From NCBI GenBank assembly GCA_964480915.1, contig CAYZRS010000007.1, forward strand, positions 1-64,000: 64,000 bases of DNA, in the 5' to 3' direction. The translations under genes were made by a program, and so were the position numbers. This DNA is from CAWGCE01 sp964480915 (lineage in GTDB: Bacteria; Planctomycetota; Planctomycetia; Pirellulales; Pirellulaceae). Below the pieces are notes generated by a model. The model was not told the origin of the DNA and searched no databases. It saw nothing but the letters and a program-made list of their open reading frames with translations. Position 1 is the stretch's first letter; every line of letters begins with the position of its first letter. Shown here one piece after another: positions 1 to 8,446 of this stretch.

Positions 1-14
1 CACTTGTTGGCCGA

Positions 15-38
15 AAAATGGACCAGACCCTTGGTCTG
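15..38 (-). terminator. Possible rho-independent terminator of the amine oxidase gene
   Basis: On the minus strand a perfect 6-bp stem (CAGACC / GGTCTG, 3-nt loop, positions 24-38) is followed after a few bases by a T-run at 15-20. It lies about 27 bases past the stop of the oxidase gene. The stem is short, so this is tentative. Confidence 0.4.
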
Positions 39-64
39 CGCTGCCTTTTTGTGGGCTGGCTTAA

Positions 65-1186
65 TTACGATTCTGTGAAACGTTGCAGCGATAGGAACTC
101 GCCAGGCAATTGCGTGTGTCCATTGATCGACAATTGAATCAGCATTTCGGCGATCACGGGCGTAAATTTGAAGCCGTGGCCCGATAGTCCGGCGGCGAAG
201 CTGATTTGTGAGTGCTGAGGATGGCGGTCCACAATAAAGTGCTCGTCGGGGCTCATGGTGTAGAGGCAGGTGTCGTGGTGTTGGTGAGTCAGGTCGACGT
301 CAACCACCTTGTTGACGAATTCGTCCACGCGTCGCCGGTCGAGCGGGTCTTCGCCGCGGGAAGGAATGCTGGGATCCGTCAGCAGCTCGCCACCACTGTG
401 CTCAGCCACTTTGACCCCTCCGCCGTCGACCGCTGGGGTTCCGTAGAAGTAGCCATTGGGCATGTGGAAGAAAAAGGAGGGCGTATCGGGCGCCGAAAGG
501 TGCGCTCCCGCATCGTACCAATGCAAATGCTTGCGGACGACTCGCAGCGGAATCGGTAGGCCGAGCAATCGGCACGCCCAGGGACCGGCGGTGATGATCA
601 GACGGGCCGCCGAGAATGTTGCACCGTCGGTAACGACGTCCACGCCACCCGTCGTTTGGCGGATTTCACGGACGGGCGATTGGAAGTGCGTTACGGCGCC
701 ATGTCGCTTGGCCAGGGCGAGTTGCTGTTCGACGCACGGCTCGACCAGCAGCAGGCCGGCATCCTCCTCGACCAAAATCACCATCTCCTCCGGCACCGAG
801 AACGCTGGATGCTCCCGTCGGAACTCGTCGTGCGAAGGGCGGCGGACGGCGAGTCCGTGCGTGTCGGCACTCGCTTCGATTCCGCGGATGATCTCACCAT
901 CGGCCGGGCCGAACTGAGCCAGGCCGACGCGATGGAAGAGCGTTTGCCGAGTCTCCGTTTCGATCGCAGCCCACAGTTCGTAGGCCCGCTGTAACAACGG
1001 CACATAATTCGGATGCTCGAAATAGGCTTTGCGAATGATCCGAGTCTGCCCATGCGAGCTGCCTCGATCATGGACTGCGCCAAACTGCTCGATGCCGACG
1101 CAGGTATGGCCTTGCTGAGCCAATTGGTAAAGGGTCGCGCTACCTACACCGCCTAGGCCCAGCACTATGAAATCGAAATTGGCCAC
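65..1186 (-). CDS. FAD-dependent amine oxidase, sarcosine / N-methyltryptophan oxidase family
   Basis: A 373-residue flavoprotein of the monomeric sarcosine oxidase / N-methyl-tryptophan oxidase family, expected to oxidise N-methylated amino acids in the cytoplasm to the amine, formaldehyde and H2O2. The N-terminus carries the Rossmann dinucleotide motif GLGGVG at residues 10-15, followed by the family's H-D-R-G-S-S-H-G-x-T-R segment around residue 40. Cys307, in the context TCLYTMSPDEHF, matches the cysteine that binds FAD covalently in this family, and the S-G-H-G-F-K-F segment near the end is also typical. Length is normal for the family. It is transcribed alone, divergently from the DUF1080 gene. 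The substrate cannot be read from sequence; any formaldehyde released could feed the C1 pathway implied by the beta-RFAP synthase gene in this window, which is inference. Confidence 0.88.
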   Translation of the reverse strand: MANFDFIVLGLGGVGSATLYQLAQQGHTCVGIEQFGAVHDRGSSHGQTRIIRKAYFEHPNYVPLLQRAYELWAAIETETRQTLFHRVGLAQFGPADGEIIRGIEASADTHGLAVRRPSHDEFRREHPAFSVPEEMVILVEEDAGLLLVEPCVEQQLALAKRHGAVTHFQSPVREIRQTTGGVDVVTDGATFSAARLIITAGPWACRLLGLPIPLRVVRKHLHWYDAGAHLSAPDTPSFFFHMPNGYFYGTPAVDGGGVKVAEHSGGELLTDPSIPSRGEDPLDRRRVDEFVNKVVDVDLTHQHHDTCLYTMSPDEHFIVDRHPQHSQISFAAGLSGHGFKFTPVIAEMLIQLSINGHTQLPGEFLSLQRFTES

Positions 1187-1355
1187 GACTCGTTACACCT
1201 TTCGCATCCAGGAAGCCTCGCCAACGGGCAGCGGCCGTCAGCCCCGACGACAATCGATCGAATGTCGAATAAACTGTCGGCAGCGGCTGGCCGCCAAAAG
1301 GCTGCACCATTTGCACCAATTCATACTGATTTCAAGAGTCCAACGGAAGCGTACC

Positions 1356-2687
1356 GTGCCAACCCACCTCGTGATCGGCTGTCTTTTATCGATTTTTCTG
1401 CGGGTGACAACGTTGCCGGCGCAGGAGGCGACTGCGCCGCTATTCAACGGGAAAGATCTGACGGGCTGGTACGGGAATGATCCCCATCGCACACGCGGCA
1501 AGGACTCGCTCTTTGAACAGTATGCCGAAGTGGCGGCACAGCAGGCCTCGTTCGCAGCACACTGGCATGTTGAGGATGGCGAACTGGTCAATGATGGCCA
1601 AGGAGCGTACGCCACGACGGTGGCGAATTTCGGCGACGTCGAATTGGCGTTGGAATACAAAACGGTCGCCATGGCTGACAGCGGGATTTATCTTAAAGGC
1701 GCGCCGCAAGTTCAGATCTGGGATACGACCGAAGCGGGCGGCAAATGGAAGATCAACGCCGATAAGGGCTCGGGCGGCCTCTACAATAATTCCCAAGGCA
1801 GCGCTGGACAGCTTCCGTTGGTTCACGCCGACAAGCCGTTCGGAGAATGGAATCGAGTGAAGATCGTGCAAGTCGGTTCGAGGACGAGCGTGACGCTGAA
1901 TGATCGGCTCGTTGTCGATTGGGCGGTGATGGAAAATTACTGGGACAAAGATCGTCCACTACCTGCGCAAGGCCCGATCCATCTGCAAACGCACGGCGGT
2001 GAAATTCGCTGGCGAGACATTCAAGCTCGGCGACTCGGCTCCGAAGAAGCGAATCGGCTGCTGCGGGGCAATGATCAGCAGCAGGGCTTTGAGCCGCTCT
2101 TTAACGGAAGCGACTTTTCTGGCTGGCAGGGTGCGACCGAGAACTATGAGATCATCGGCGGCACGATGCGGTGTCGCCCGAACCGAGGCGGCAACCTGTT
2201 TACCGAAGAGCAGTTTGACGATTTCATCGTGCGATTCGAATTCCAGCTACCACCCGGCGGCAATAACGGATTGGCCATTCGGTATCCTGGCGAAGGCGAT
2301 CCGGCGTACGTCGGCATGGCCGAGCTGCAAATTCTGGACAACACGGCTGAGCAGTATGCAGGGTTGGACGAGCGTCAATATCACGGCTCGGCCTATGGCA
2401 TGAGTGCGGCTCAGCGAGGCTATTTGCGGCCTGTTGGCGAATGGAATTACCAAGAGGTGACCGTGCAAGGCAGTCGCATCAAGGTCGAGTTGAATGGGAC
2501 GATCATTCTTGATACCGACCTGGAAGGTGTCGAGCACTTCCTGGCCGACCGGCCCCATCCTGGCAAGAAGCGAAGGACGGGATACCTTGGTTTTGCTGGA
2601 CACAACGATCCGGTTGCGTTTCGTAACGTAGCAGTGAAGCGACTGAAATCCGCAAGTGTAGCGACAGGAGTAACTCCCACACCATGA
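1356..2687 (+). CDS. Exported protein with two DUF1080 (3-keto-disaccharide hydrolase-like) domains
   Basis: About 443 residues when read from a GTG at 1356. The frame stays open back to 1167, but that part overlaps the divergent oxidase and is basic and low in hydrophobicity, whereas the GTG start gives a short hydrophobic signal-like segment ending in LPAQ. Two consecutive DUF1080 (LamG-like jelly-roll) domains follow, each opening with the F-N-G-x-D-x-x-G-W motif, near residues 28 and 250. Some members of this family hydrolyse 3-keto-glycosides; others have no known activity. The stop codon overlaps the ATG of glucuronate isomerase (ATGA), so the two are translationally coupled, which suggests a role in breakdown of uronic-acid-containing glycans. 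Confidence 0.85.
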   Translation: MPTHLVIGCLLSIFLRVTTLPAQEATAPLFNGKDLTGWYGNDPHRTRGKDSLFEQYAEVAAQQASFAAHWHVEDGELVNDGQGAYATTVANFGDVELALEYKTVAMADSGIYLKGAPQVQIWDTTEAGGKWKINADKGSGGLYNNSQGSAGQLPLVHADKPFGEWNRVKIVQVGSRTSVTLNDRLVVDWAVMENYWDKDRPLPAQGPIHLQTHGGEIRWRDIQARRLGSEEANRLLRGNDQQQGFEPLFNGSDFSGWQGATENYEIIGGTMRCRPNRGGNLFTEEQFDDFIVRFEFQLPPGGNNGLAIRYPGEGDPAYVGMAELQILDNTAEQYAGLDERQYHGSAYGMSAAQRGYLRPVGEWNYQEVTVQGSRIKVELNGTIILDTDLEGVEHFLADRPHPGKKRRTGYLGFAGHNDPVAFRNVAVKRLKSASVATGVTPTP

Positions 2688-4090
2688 CGTTTCTTGATGA
2701 GAACTTTCTGCTGCCATCGGCAGCCGGTCGTCGGCTTTACCACGAGTGCGCCGCCCAGCAACCGATACTCGATTTCCACAACCACCTCTCGCCCGTCGAC
2801 ATCGCCTCCGATCGCAAGTTCGCGAATCTTTATGAAGCGTGGCTCGAAACGGACCATTACAAGTGGCGTGCCATGCGTGCCAATGGTATCGACGAACGGT
2901 ACATCACCGGCGACGCGACTCCGTACGAGAAGTTTGCCGCTTGGGCCGAGACGGTTCCCTATACACTTCGCAACCCACTTTATCATTGGACTCACCTTGA
3001 GTTGCAGCGATACTTTCAAATCGACACGCTGCTGTCGGCCGAGACCGCTCGGGCGATTTGGGATGAGACGTCAGAGCGTCTGCAGGCGGGCGACATTTCG
3101 ACCGGCTCGATCCTGAAGACGTTTAACGTCGCGGCCCTGTGTACGACCGATGATCCGGCCGAGTCGCTCGATACCCATCGCGCGATTGCCGATTCCGATT
3201 TGGCGACGGGCGTCTACCCGACGTTTCGGCCCGATTGGGCGTTTCGTGTCGACGCGCCCGAAGCGATGAATTCGTGGCTCGACAAATTGTCGGCACGAGC
3301 AGATACCCCGATCAACGATTTGGATGGCATGCTGACGGCACTGAAGAAGCGTCACGATGCTTTTCACGAGGCGGGTGGCCGCATCTCGGACCACGACCTG
3401 CCCCGGTGTTTCGGACACGTCGTCGAGGGAGAGACGGCCGCAAGGATCTTCAGCGCGGCGCGTAGCGGAGCGGCCGCATCGCCGTTGGAGTTCGAGCAGT
3501 TCGGGTCGTTCTTGATCGCGTTTTTGGGCCGGCTCGACGTCGAAAAGGGCTGGGCAAAACAAATGCACATTGGTGCGTTTCGCAACACGAATACGCGTGG
3601 CATGCAGCAGACAGGTCCCGATGGCGGTTTTGACTCGATCGGTGACGTGCCGCACGGGGAAGCGTTGTGTGCGATGCTTGACCAAATGGAGCAATCGGAC
3701 TCACTCCCAAAAACCATCCTCTACAACCTCAACCCTGCCGATAACTTTCTTTTCGGCACGATGATTGGCAACTTTCAACGCGAAACACCTGGCAAAATGC
3801 AGCTAGGTTCGGGCTGGTGGTATCTTGACCAGAAAGAAGGGATGGAATGGCAATTGAACGCGCTTTCCAATTTGGGGCTGTTGCGACGGTTCGTCGGCAT
3901 GGTGACCGATTCGCGCTCGTTCTTGTCATTTCCTAGGCATGAATACTTTCGCCGTGTACTTTGCAATCTGATCGGCCTCGATGTTGATCGGGGTGAATTG
4001 CCAAATGACGATTCGCTGCTGTTCGATTTAGTGCAACGAGTCTGTTATCAAAATGCGGCGGAATACGTGGATTGGCAATACCGAAGTTAG
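2684..4090 (+). CDS. uxaC: Glucuronate isomerase
   Basis: A 468-residue member of the uronate isomerase family (amidohydrolase-like TIM barrel), converting D-glucuronate to D-fructuronate or D-galacturonate to D-tagaturonate in the cytoplasm. The N-terminus shows the metal-binding H-N-H at residues 32-34 in the context LDFHNHLSP, and the family segments HWTHLEL, NTNTRG and DSRSFLSFPRHEYFRR are all present. Length matches the family. The ATG overlaps the stop of the upstream DUF1080 gene by four bases, so expression is probably coupled. No other uronate catabolic genes (uxaB, uxuA, kdgK) are next to it, so downstream steps must be encoded elsewhere. Confidence 0.95.
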   Translation: MTFLDENFLLPSAAGRRLYHECAAQQPILDFHNHLSPVDIASDRKFANLYEAWLETDHYKWRAMRANGIDERYITGDATPYEKFAAWAETVPYTLRNPLYHWTHLELQRYFQIDTLLSAETARAIWDETSERLQAGDISTGSILKTFNVAALCTTDDPAESLDTHRAIADSDLATGVYPTFRPDWAFRVDAPEAMNSWLDKLSARADTPINDLDGMLTALKKRHDAFHEAGGRISDHDLPRCFGHVVEGETAARIFSAARSGAAASPLEFEQFGSFLIAFLGRLDVEKGWAKQMHIGAFRNTNTRGMQQTGPDGGFDSIGDVPHGEALCAMLDQMEQSDSLPKTILYNLNPADNFLFGTMIGNFQRETPGKMQLGSGWWYLDQKEGMEWQLNALSNLGLLRRFVGMVTDSRSFLSFPRHEYFRRVLCNLIGLDVDRGELPNDDSLLFDLVQRVCYQNAAEYVDWQYRS

Positions 4091-4137
4091 GTTCGCCACG
4101 ATGTGTCAATTTGGAACTCAATTGTTAAAGCAGAGCT

Positions 4138-5430
4138 ATGGCCAAAACTGAAAAAGCACCACCTCCCGAGCCGAATCCTGTTGTCGTCGCGGCGCTGCAA
4201 GCTACCAACGCTTTTTACAACGAAGGCAAGCTGGCCGCCGCCGAAGCCGAAGCGCTGAAGGCGCTGGCTGTCGAGCCGAACCACTTCGATGCCAATTATA
4301 GTCTCGGTGTCATCTATCGAGATGTCGAACGACTAGAAGAGGCCGATGCAATCTTTGCGAAATTGAGTGGTCGAGAGCCACTAAAGCAGGCCAGCGTCGA
4401 CAACAATCGTGGAATCCTTTCTGACCGTCGTGGCGAATACGAACAGGCCATCGAATTCTATGAGGCGGCGATCGACCGTGAATTTCAGTTCGCGCAAGCG
4501 CATCTGAACCTGGCTTTCACTTTGCTGCGACTTGAGCGATACGAAGAAGGCTGGAAAGAGCACGAATGGCGCTGGCAGACGCCTCAGTTTAATGCCGTGA
4601 AGTGTCTGCAGCCGCGCTGGAGCGGACAGGAGTTGGATGGGACCTTACTCGTGCATACCGAACAGGGATCAGGCGACACGTTTCAGTTCCTCAGATACTT
4701 GCCGATGGTCAGGGAGCGGTGCAAGCACGTGATGCTGATGGTGCCAGCGCACTTGGAGAGCATTATTCAGGAGGGGGATTGGGCCGACGAAACGATCACG
4801 CCGGGGAATATCCCACTCGATAAGTTCCAATCAATCCTGCCGCTAATGAGCGCGCCCTACGCGCTGGGAACCAAAGGCGACTGCTTGGGCGGACTGGCTC
4901 CCTACCTGAAGCCTCAGGAGCGTTCCGTCGATTTGGGTGAATCGCATGTGCCGGATGCCAAGCTCAAAGTCGGCATCTGCTGGGGTGGCAGCGTGACACA
5001 CAACAACAACCACTTCCGTTCCTGCTCGTTGGAGAAATGGAAGCCGATCTTGGAAGTGCCCGGAGTGGCGTTCTACAGCGTGCAGAAGGGGCCGCAGGTT
5101 GCCGAATTGGCCTCTTTGGGAATCAGCTCGGTTCGCGATACGGACCCGCTGCAGAATGATTTTGCCGACGCAGCGTCCATCCTCCAGCAAATGGATCTCA
5201 CCATTACCGTGGACACGTCCATCCTCCACCTGGCGGGCAGCTTAGGGCTGAAGACGTGGGGACTGATCAGCGGACGATGCGATTGGCGGTGGGGCTTGGA
5301 AGGTTCAGGCACGGACTGGTACCCATCCGTGCAACTGCATCGGCAAGCGACGCATGACGACTGGGACGAATTGGTCGGTCGCGTCGCCGTCGAATTGGGC
5401 AAGGTGGTCAGTGGTGAACGGAAGCTGTAG
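4138..5430 (+). CDS. TPR-repeat protein with glycosyltransferase family 9-like C-terminal region
   Basis: A 430-residue protein with no signal peptide. Residues 15-145 form three to four tetratricopeptide repeats, recognisable from the alternating A/L/Y/G positions in segments such as YSLGVIYRD and AHLNLAFTLLRLERYEEGW. Residues about 160-425 resemble the heptosyltransferase-like region that often follows TPRs in such proteins, with the segments VHTEQGSGDTFQFLRYLP, KVGICWGGS and TVDTSILHLAGSLG, the last typical of the GT-B nucleotide-sugar-binding half. It may therefore glycosylate a surface polymer or protein, but no acceptor can be named. It lies 47 bases after uxaC in the same direction and ends 18 bases from the convergent methyltransferase gene. 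Confidence 0.82.
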   Translation: MAKTEKAPPPEPNPVVVAALQATNAFYNEGKLAAAEAEALKALAVEPNHFDANYSLGVIYRDVERLEEADAIFAKLSGREPLKQASVDNNRGILSDRRGEYEQAIEFYEAAIDREFQFAQAHLNLAFTLLRLERYEEGWKEHEWRWQTPQFNAVKCLQPRWSGQELDGTLLVHTEQGSGDTFQFLRYLPMVRERCKHVMLMVPAHLESIIQEGDWADETITPGNIPLDKFQSILPLMSAPYALGTKGDCLGGLAPYLKPQERSVDLGESHVPDAKLKVGICWGGSVTHNNNHFRSCSLEKWKPILEVPGVAFYSVQKGPQVAELASLGISSVRDTDPLQNDFADAASILQQMDLTITVDTSILHLAGSLGLKTWGLISGRCDWRWGLEGSGTDWYPSVQLHRQATHDDWDELVGRVAVELGKVVSGERKL

Positions 5431-5448
5431 CCGCGTCGGCGACGACCG

Positions 5449-6180
5449 TTAAGGTGTGGCCGGCTTCCGAAACCGTAGGAAGTAATTTTCCTCGAAGCCC
5501 TCGATGGAAACCTCTTCGACAAATTCGAAGCCGGAGCGGACGATTTCTTGACGAAACTGATCCTTGCCAGCGCGGACGTGGCCAAGGATCCAGTCACGCG
5601 AGACGCCCGGGATGCGCTCGAAATCGATGACGACCAGCTCACCTCCGGCGACCAAGGTGTCGCGGATCGAGCGGAGCATCTCGGCATGATGTTCGAAATG
5701 GTGGTAGGTGTCACAAACAAAAATGACATCGGCCGTGCCGGCCGGTAGGGTCGTCGATTCGGGTTCGGATGAGACGACGGTCACATTCGCCAGCGATTCT
5801 TGATCGACGCGCTGCTTCATGTGTTCAATCAGCCGAGGCGAGATGTCGAGCGCATAGGCTTTTCCTTCGCTGCCGACCGCTTTGGAGAAAAGTTCCAGAA
5901 AGAGGCCGGTGCCCGCGCCGATGTCGACGACTCGCGAGCCATTGGTCAGCGGCAATTGGCTGGTGATCGCTTTCCGCGCGGCGTAGATTTCCCGGCTTTC
6001 GATTTCAAAGCGAGCGAGCCATTCTTGGGGATCGAGATCGTCCGCCAAGAACCGATCATTGATGCCCTTGGGGAGGGTGGCACCCTGGGGCGCCGATTCG
6101 ATCGTGGTTTGAGCAGGTGCCGAGGGCAGAAGGCTGCCGAAGGCGAGGCAGGCGATGAAGGTCAGAGGCCGGTGATTCAT
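5449..6180 (-). CDS. SAM-dependent class I methyltransferase with a signal-like N-terminus
   Basis: A 243-residue protein read from the ATG at 6180, which has a GGAG sequence seven bases upstream; a longer reading to 6258 lacks support. Residues 1-23 look like a cleavable signal peptide (MNHR, hydrophobic core, then a small-residue P-A-Q end). The rest is a Rossmann methyltransferase: motif I VVDIGAGTGLF near residue 85, an acidic end of strand 2 (ALDIS), motif II (TADVIFVCDTYHHFEH) and motif III (GGELVVIDFER). An exported SAM-dependent methyltransferase is odd because SAM is cytoplasmic; similar predicted proteins do occur in planctomycetes. The substrate is unknown. Confidence 0.82.
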   Translation of the reverse strand: MNHRPLTFIACLAFGSLLPSAPAQTTIESAPQGATLPKGINDRFLADDLDPQEWLARFEIESREIYAARKAITSQLPLTNGSRVVDIGAGTGLFLELFSKAVGSEGKAYALDISPRLIEHMKQRVDQESLANVTVVSSEPESTTLPAGTADVIFVCDTYHHFEHHAEMLRSIRDTLVAGGELVVIDFERIPGVSRDWILGHVRAGKDQFRQEIVRSGFEFVEEVSIEGFEENYFLRFRKPATP

Positions 6181-6257
6181 TGGGGGCTCCAGAGGGTGAA
6201 GGAGGGCTGACTCCCAGCGGCCTATCGTAGCAATCGACGGCGGTAATGGTAGCCGCA

Positions 6258-8333
6258 CTACGGGGCGGCCGGCTGAAACGGTGGCAACTTGCTCAGAAGT
6301 GCCTCACCGATGACCACCACCGGAATCAGTTTGCTCTGCTCGTCTGCTTCGCCGAGCCAGACGGTTCCCGCTTTCCAGCGTCCGTCGGGGATCGTCTCCA
6401 AGCGGTGATCAGAAAGGCTCGCGTGGTGTGTTGTCCACTCTTTACGAGTGAGCAGGCGAAGCTCGGCCGTCGTCCCGGGCGCCACTCGCTTTTCGAGCGC
6501 CAACGCGATGTGCCCCATCGTCATGCGAGGGTTCAACTCGACCAACGGTTTGATTTTCAATCGTCCCGATGTGTCGCGGCAGACCAAGGCGTCGATCCCA
6601 AAATGGCCACGGAAACCGCGCTGCTGTAGCTCTGGGCCGATTCTTTCGCTCAACCAATCTCTCACCTGGTGCACCTGGGCTGCTCGATCGGAAAGCAGAA
6701 AACGTGTGATCGATTTGTCCCAATCGGCAATGGGCCGACCAAGTCGCGTGCCAGCGTATTTGCGACCTCGCGTCACCAGCGGTCGTGTCCAGCCGATGAA
6801 ACTGGGCTCCGCCGCATCCGCGCCGAATTGCCAGAGGAAAGACAGGTCGAGGACGCGATCCAGTTCCGCTTCGACGACGACACCAGCGGCCAACGCCGTC
6901 GCCTGCTCGAGCCAGCGTTCATCTTCCTTGCCGAGCGGCGTGCCGGTCGGCAGGCGTCGCTGTCCCCGCCCAGAGGTTGCTAGGTCTTGCTTGACGATCG
7001 CGTGAGAGTGGCCAGCATGATGAAGATCGAGCAGCAGCCGTTGGGCCTGTTTGACCGAATCGGCGTGATGCCCCGCGTCGTCCGCTGCCACGAACGCATC
7101 CGGCGGGCTCTCTTGCAGCCATGCTCGCAAACGGCCAGCGCTCCATGACTTGCGGTACAGGTCGAGCTGGCGTGCGTGCCACGCGGGGGGCGGTTCCCGC
7201 AAGGCTGTTAGGAGTGGTTGGGCGAAGGTGTGATTGGTCGGGTTCCAGGCCCAAGGCTCCAGGTTGTGAAGCTTGCGACGACTCAAGTCGGCCAGTGCTT
7301 CCCGTTTGACAAATTCAGGCAGGTCGAACCCGGCTGCCAGCAATTGCTTGCGAAACTCACGCGAAGGGACGCGCCGCACCACGAGGACGTCGTCCTGTTT
7401 GGACATGGGGACGAGTAGGCCTTCGAGATCACCGGACAGCTGGTCGGTCAGCTGCCGCTCACGATCGGTCAGTCGCTGCCCCAAATCGGTTTCAATCGCC
7501 GAATCGAACCAGCGCACCGTGGGAGGGCGACCGCGGGACTGCCGGAACACCTCGATCGTGTCGATGAAGTCGTTCGATAGACCGGCCTCGAGTCGCCCTG
7601 CCCGGTTGAATTCCCCTTTGGGGCCTCGTGCCCGTGCGGGCGACATCGGGAATTCGAGCTGCGCTTGATAGGCCTCCCAATCGCTCTGTTCCGGCTTCTT
7701 CCATTGGCGAAACCAGTGTAGGCCATGGCGAACGTGGCCGATCTCGTCCTGATAGATGCGATCGAGCACCTGCGCCGTTTCGTTATCGCCGATGCGCTGA
7801 AAGACGTTGGCGAAATGTCGGCTGTAATCCAGATTGGCTTGCTCGAATGTCAGGCTTAAGCGCGACACGAAATCCATCGGCGACTGCATCGGTTCCACCA
7901 CGCGCCAGAAATGACCACTGACCGGATGCTCGCCAAATTCGACGCCGCACTCTTTCATCCGTTCGAGGTAGAGGCGCGTGTGTGCCTGTTCTTCCCGCAA
8001 GGTGACCAGCACGCCTTGGCGAAATTTGAGCGGCGCGTTTGGGAATTTTAACAGCACGAGCGCCATCAACTCGGTCGCCAACAGTTCGTGATTGGCCAAG
8101 AAGTGCAGCAAACGACCCCGTTCCTGTTCGTTCTCCAATTTGGCATCACTGGGAGGAACCAGTCCTGCACGATGCTGCATCTGCAGCCCGGCTGGCCGGC
8201 CAGGACTGGCGATGGAATCGACGAGCCGCGAAGAGGGCGTCGCGATCGCGCTCGTGAGTTGACCAGGGTCAAGCAGTTTCTCTTCGAGCGTGGATCCGAA
8301 GACGACACGTTCGGCAAATTCGGTGACATTCAT
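6258..8333 (-). CDS. Fusion of a DUF455 ferritin-like domain to an ATP-grasp domain
   Basis: About 691 residues from the ATG at 8333 (an in-frame ATG at 8369 is also possible). The N-terminal 280 residues are a DUF455 ferritin-like four-helix domain: N-H-E-L-L-A-T-E in one helix, R-E-E-Q-A-H in the next and Y-Q-D-E-I-G-H-V-R-H-G later supply the Glu/His ligands of a probable di-iron centre, related to the tRNA hydroxylase MiaE. After a linker, residues about 390-690 look like an ATP-grasp ligase: a lysine strand plus glycine-rich loop (AIVKQDLATSGRGQ), an acidic strand (VVVEAELD) and a metal-binding E-L-N-P-R segment. The enzyme may couple an oxidation to an ATP-dependent ligation. Substrate and pathway are unknown and the neighbours give no hint. 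Confidence 0.8.
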   Translation of the reverse strand: MNVTEFAERVVFGSTLEEKLLDPGQLTSAIATPSSRLVDSIASPGRPAGLQMQHRAGLVPPSDAKLENEQERGRLLHFLANHELLATELMALVLLKFPNAPLKFRQGVLVTLREEQAHTRLYLERMKECGVEFGEHPVSGHFWRVVEPMQSPMDFVSRLSLTFEQANLDYSRHFANVFQRIGDNETAQVLDRIYQDEIGHVRHGLHWFRQWKKPEQSDWEAYQAQLEFPMSPARARGPKGEFNRAGRLEAGLSNDFIDTIEVFRQSRGRPPTVRWFDSAIETDLGQRLTDRERQLTDQLSGDLEGLLVPMSKQDDVLVVRRVPSREFRKQLLAAGFDLPEFVKREALADLSRRKLHNLEPWAWNPTNHTFAQPLLTALREPPPAWHARQLDLYRKSWSAGRLRAWLQESPPDAFVAADDAGHHADSVKQAQRLLLDLHHAGHSHAIVKQDLATSGRGQRRLPTGTPLGKEDERWLEQATALAAGVVVEAELDRVLDLSFLWQFGADAAEPSFIGWTRPLVTRGRKYAGTRLGRPIADWDKSITRFLLSDRAAQVHQVRDWLSERIGPELQQRGFRGHFGIDALVCRDTSGRLKIKPLVELNPRMTMGHIALALEKRVAPGTTAELRLLTRKEWTTHHASLSDHRLETIPDGRWKAGTVWLGEADEQSKLIPVVVIGEALLSKLPPFQPAAP

Positions 8334-8446
8334 CGAGAACCACGATAGCCGGCAGCCGCGAAAAGGCAAACGCCCGTCAGTGGCCAGAATCGTGCTGCCC
8401 GTGCCAATGAGCGAACGAAATCGTTGCGCAGCCGCCCAAACGACCG

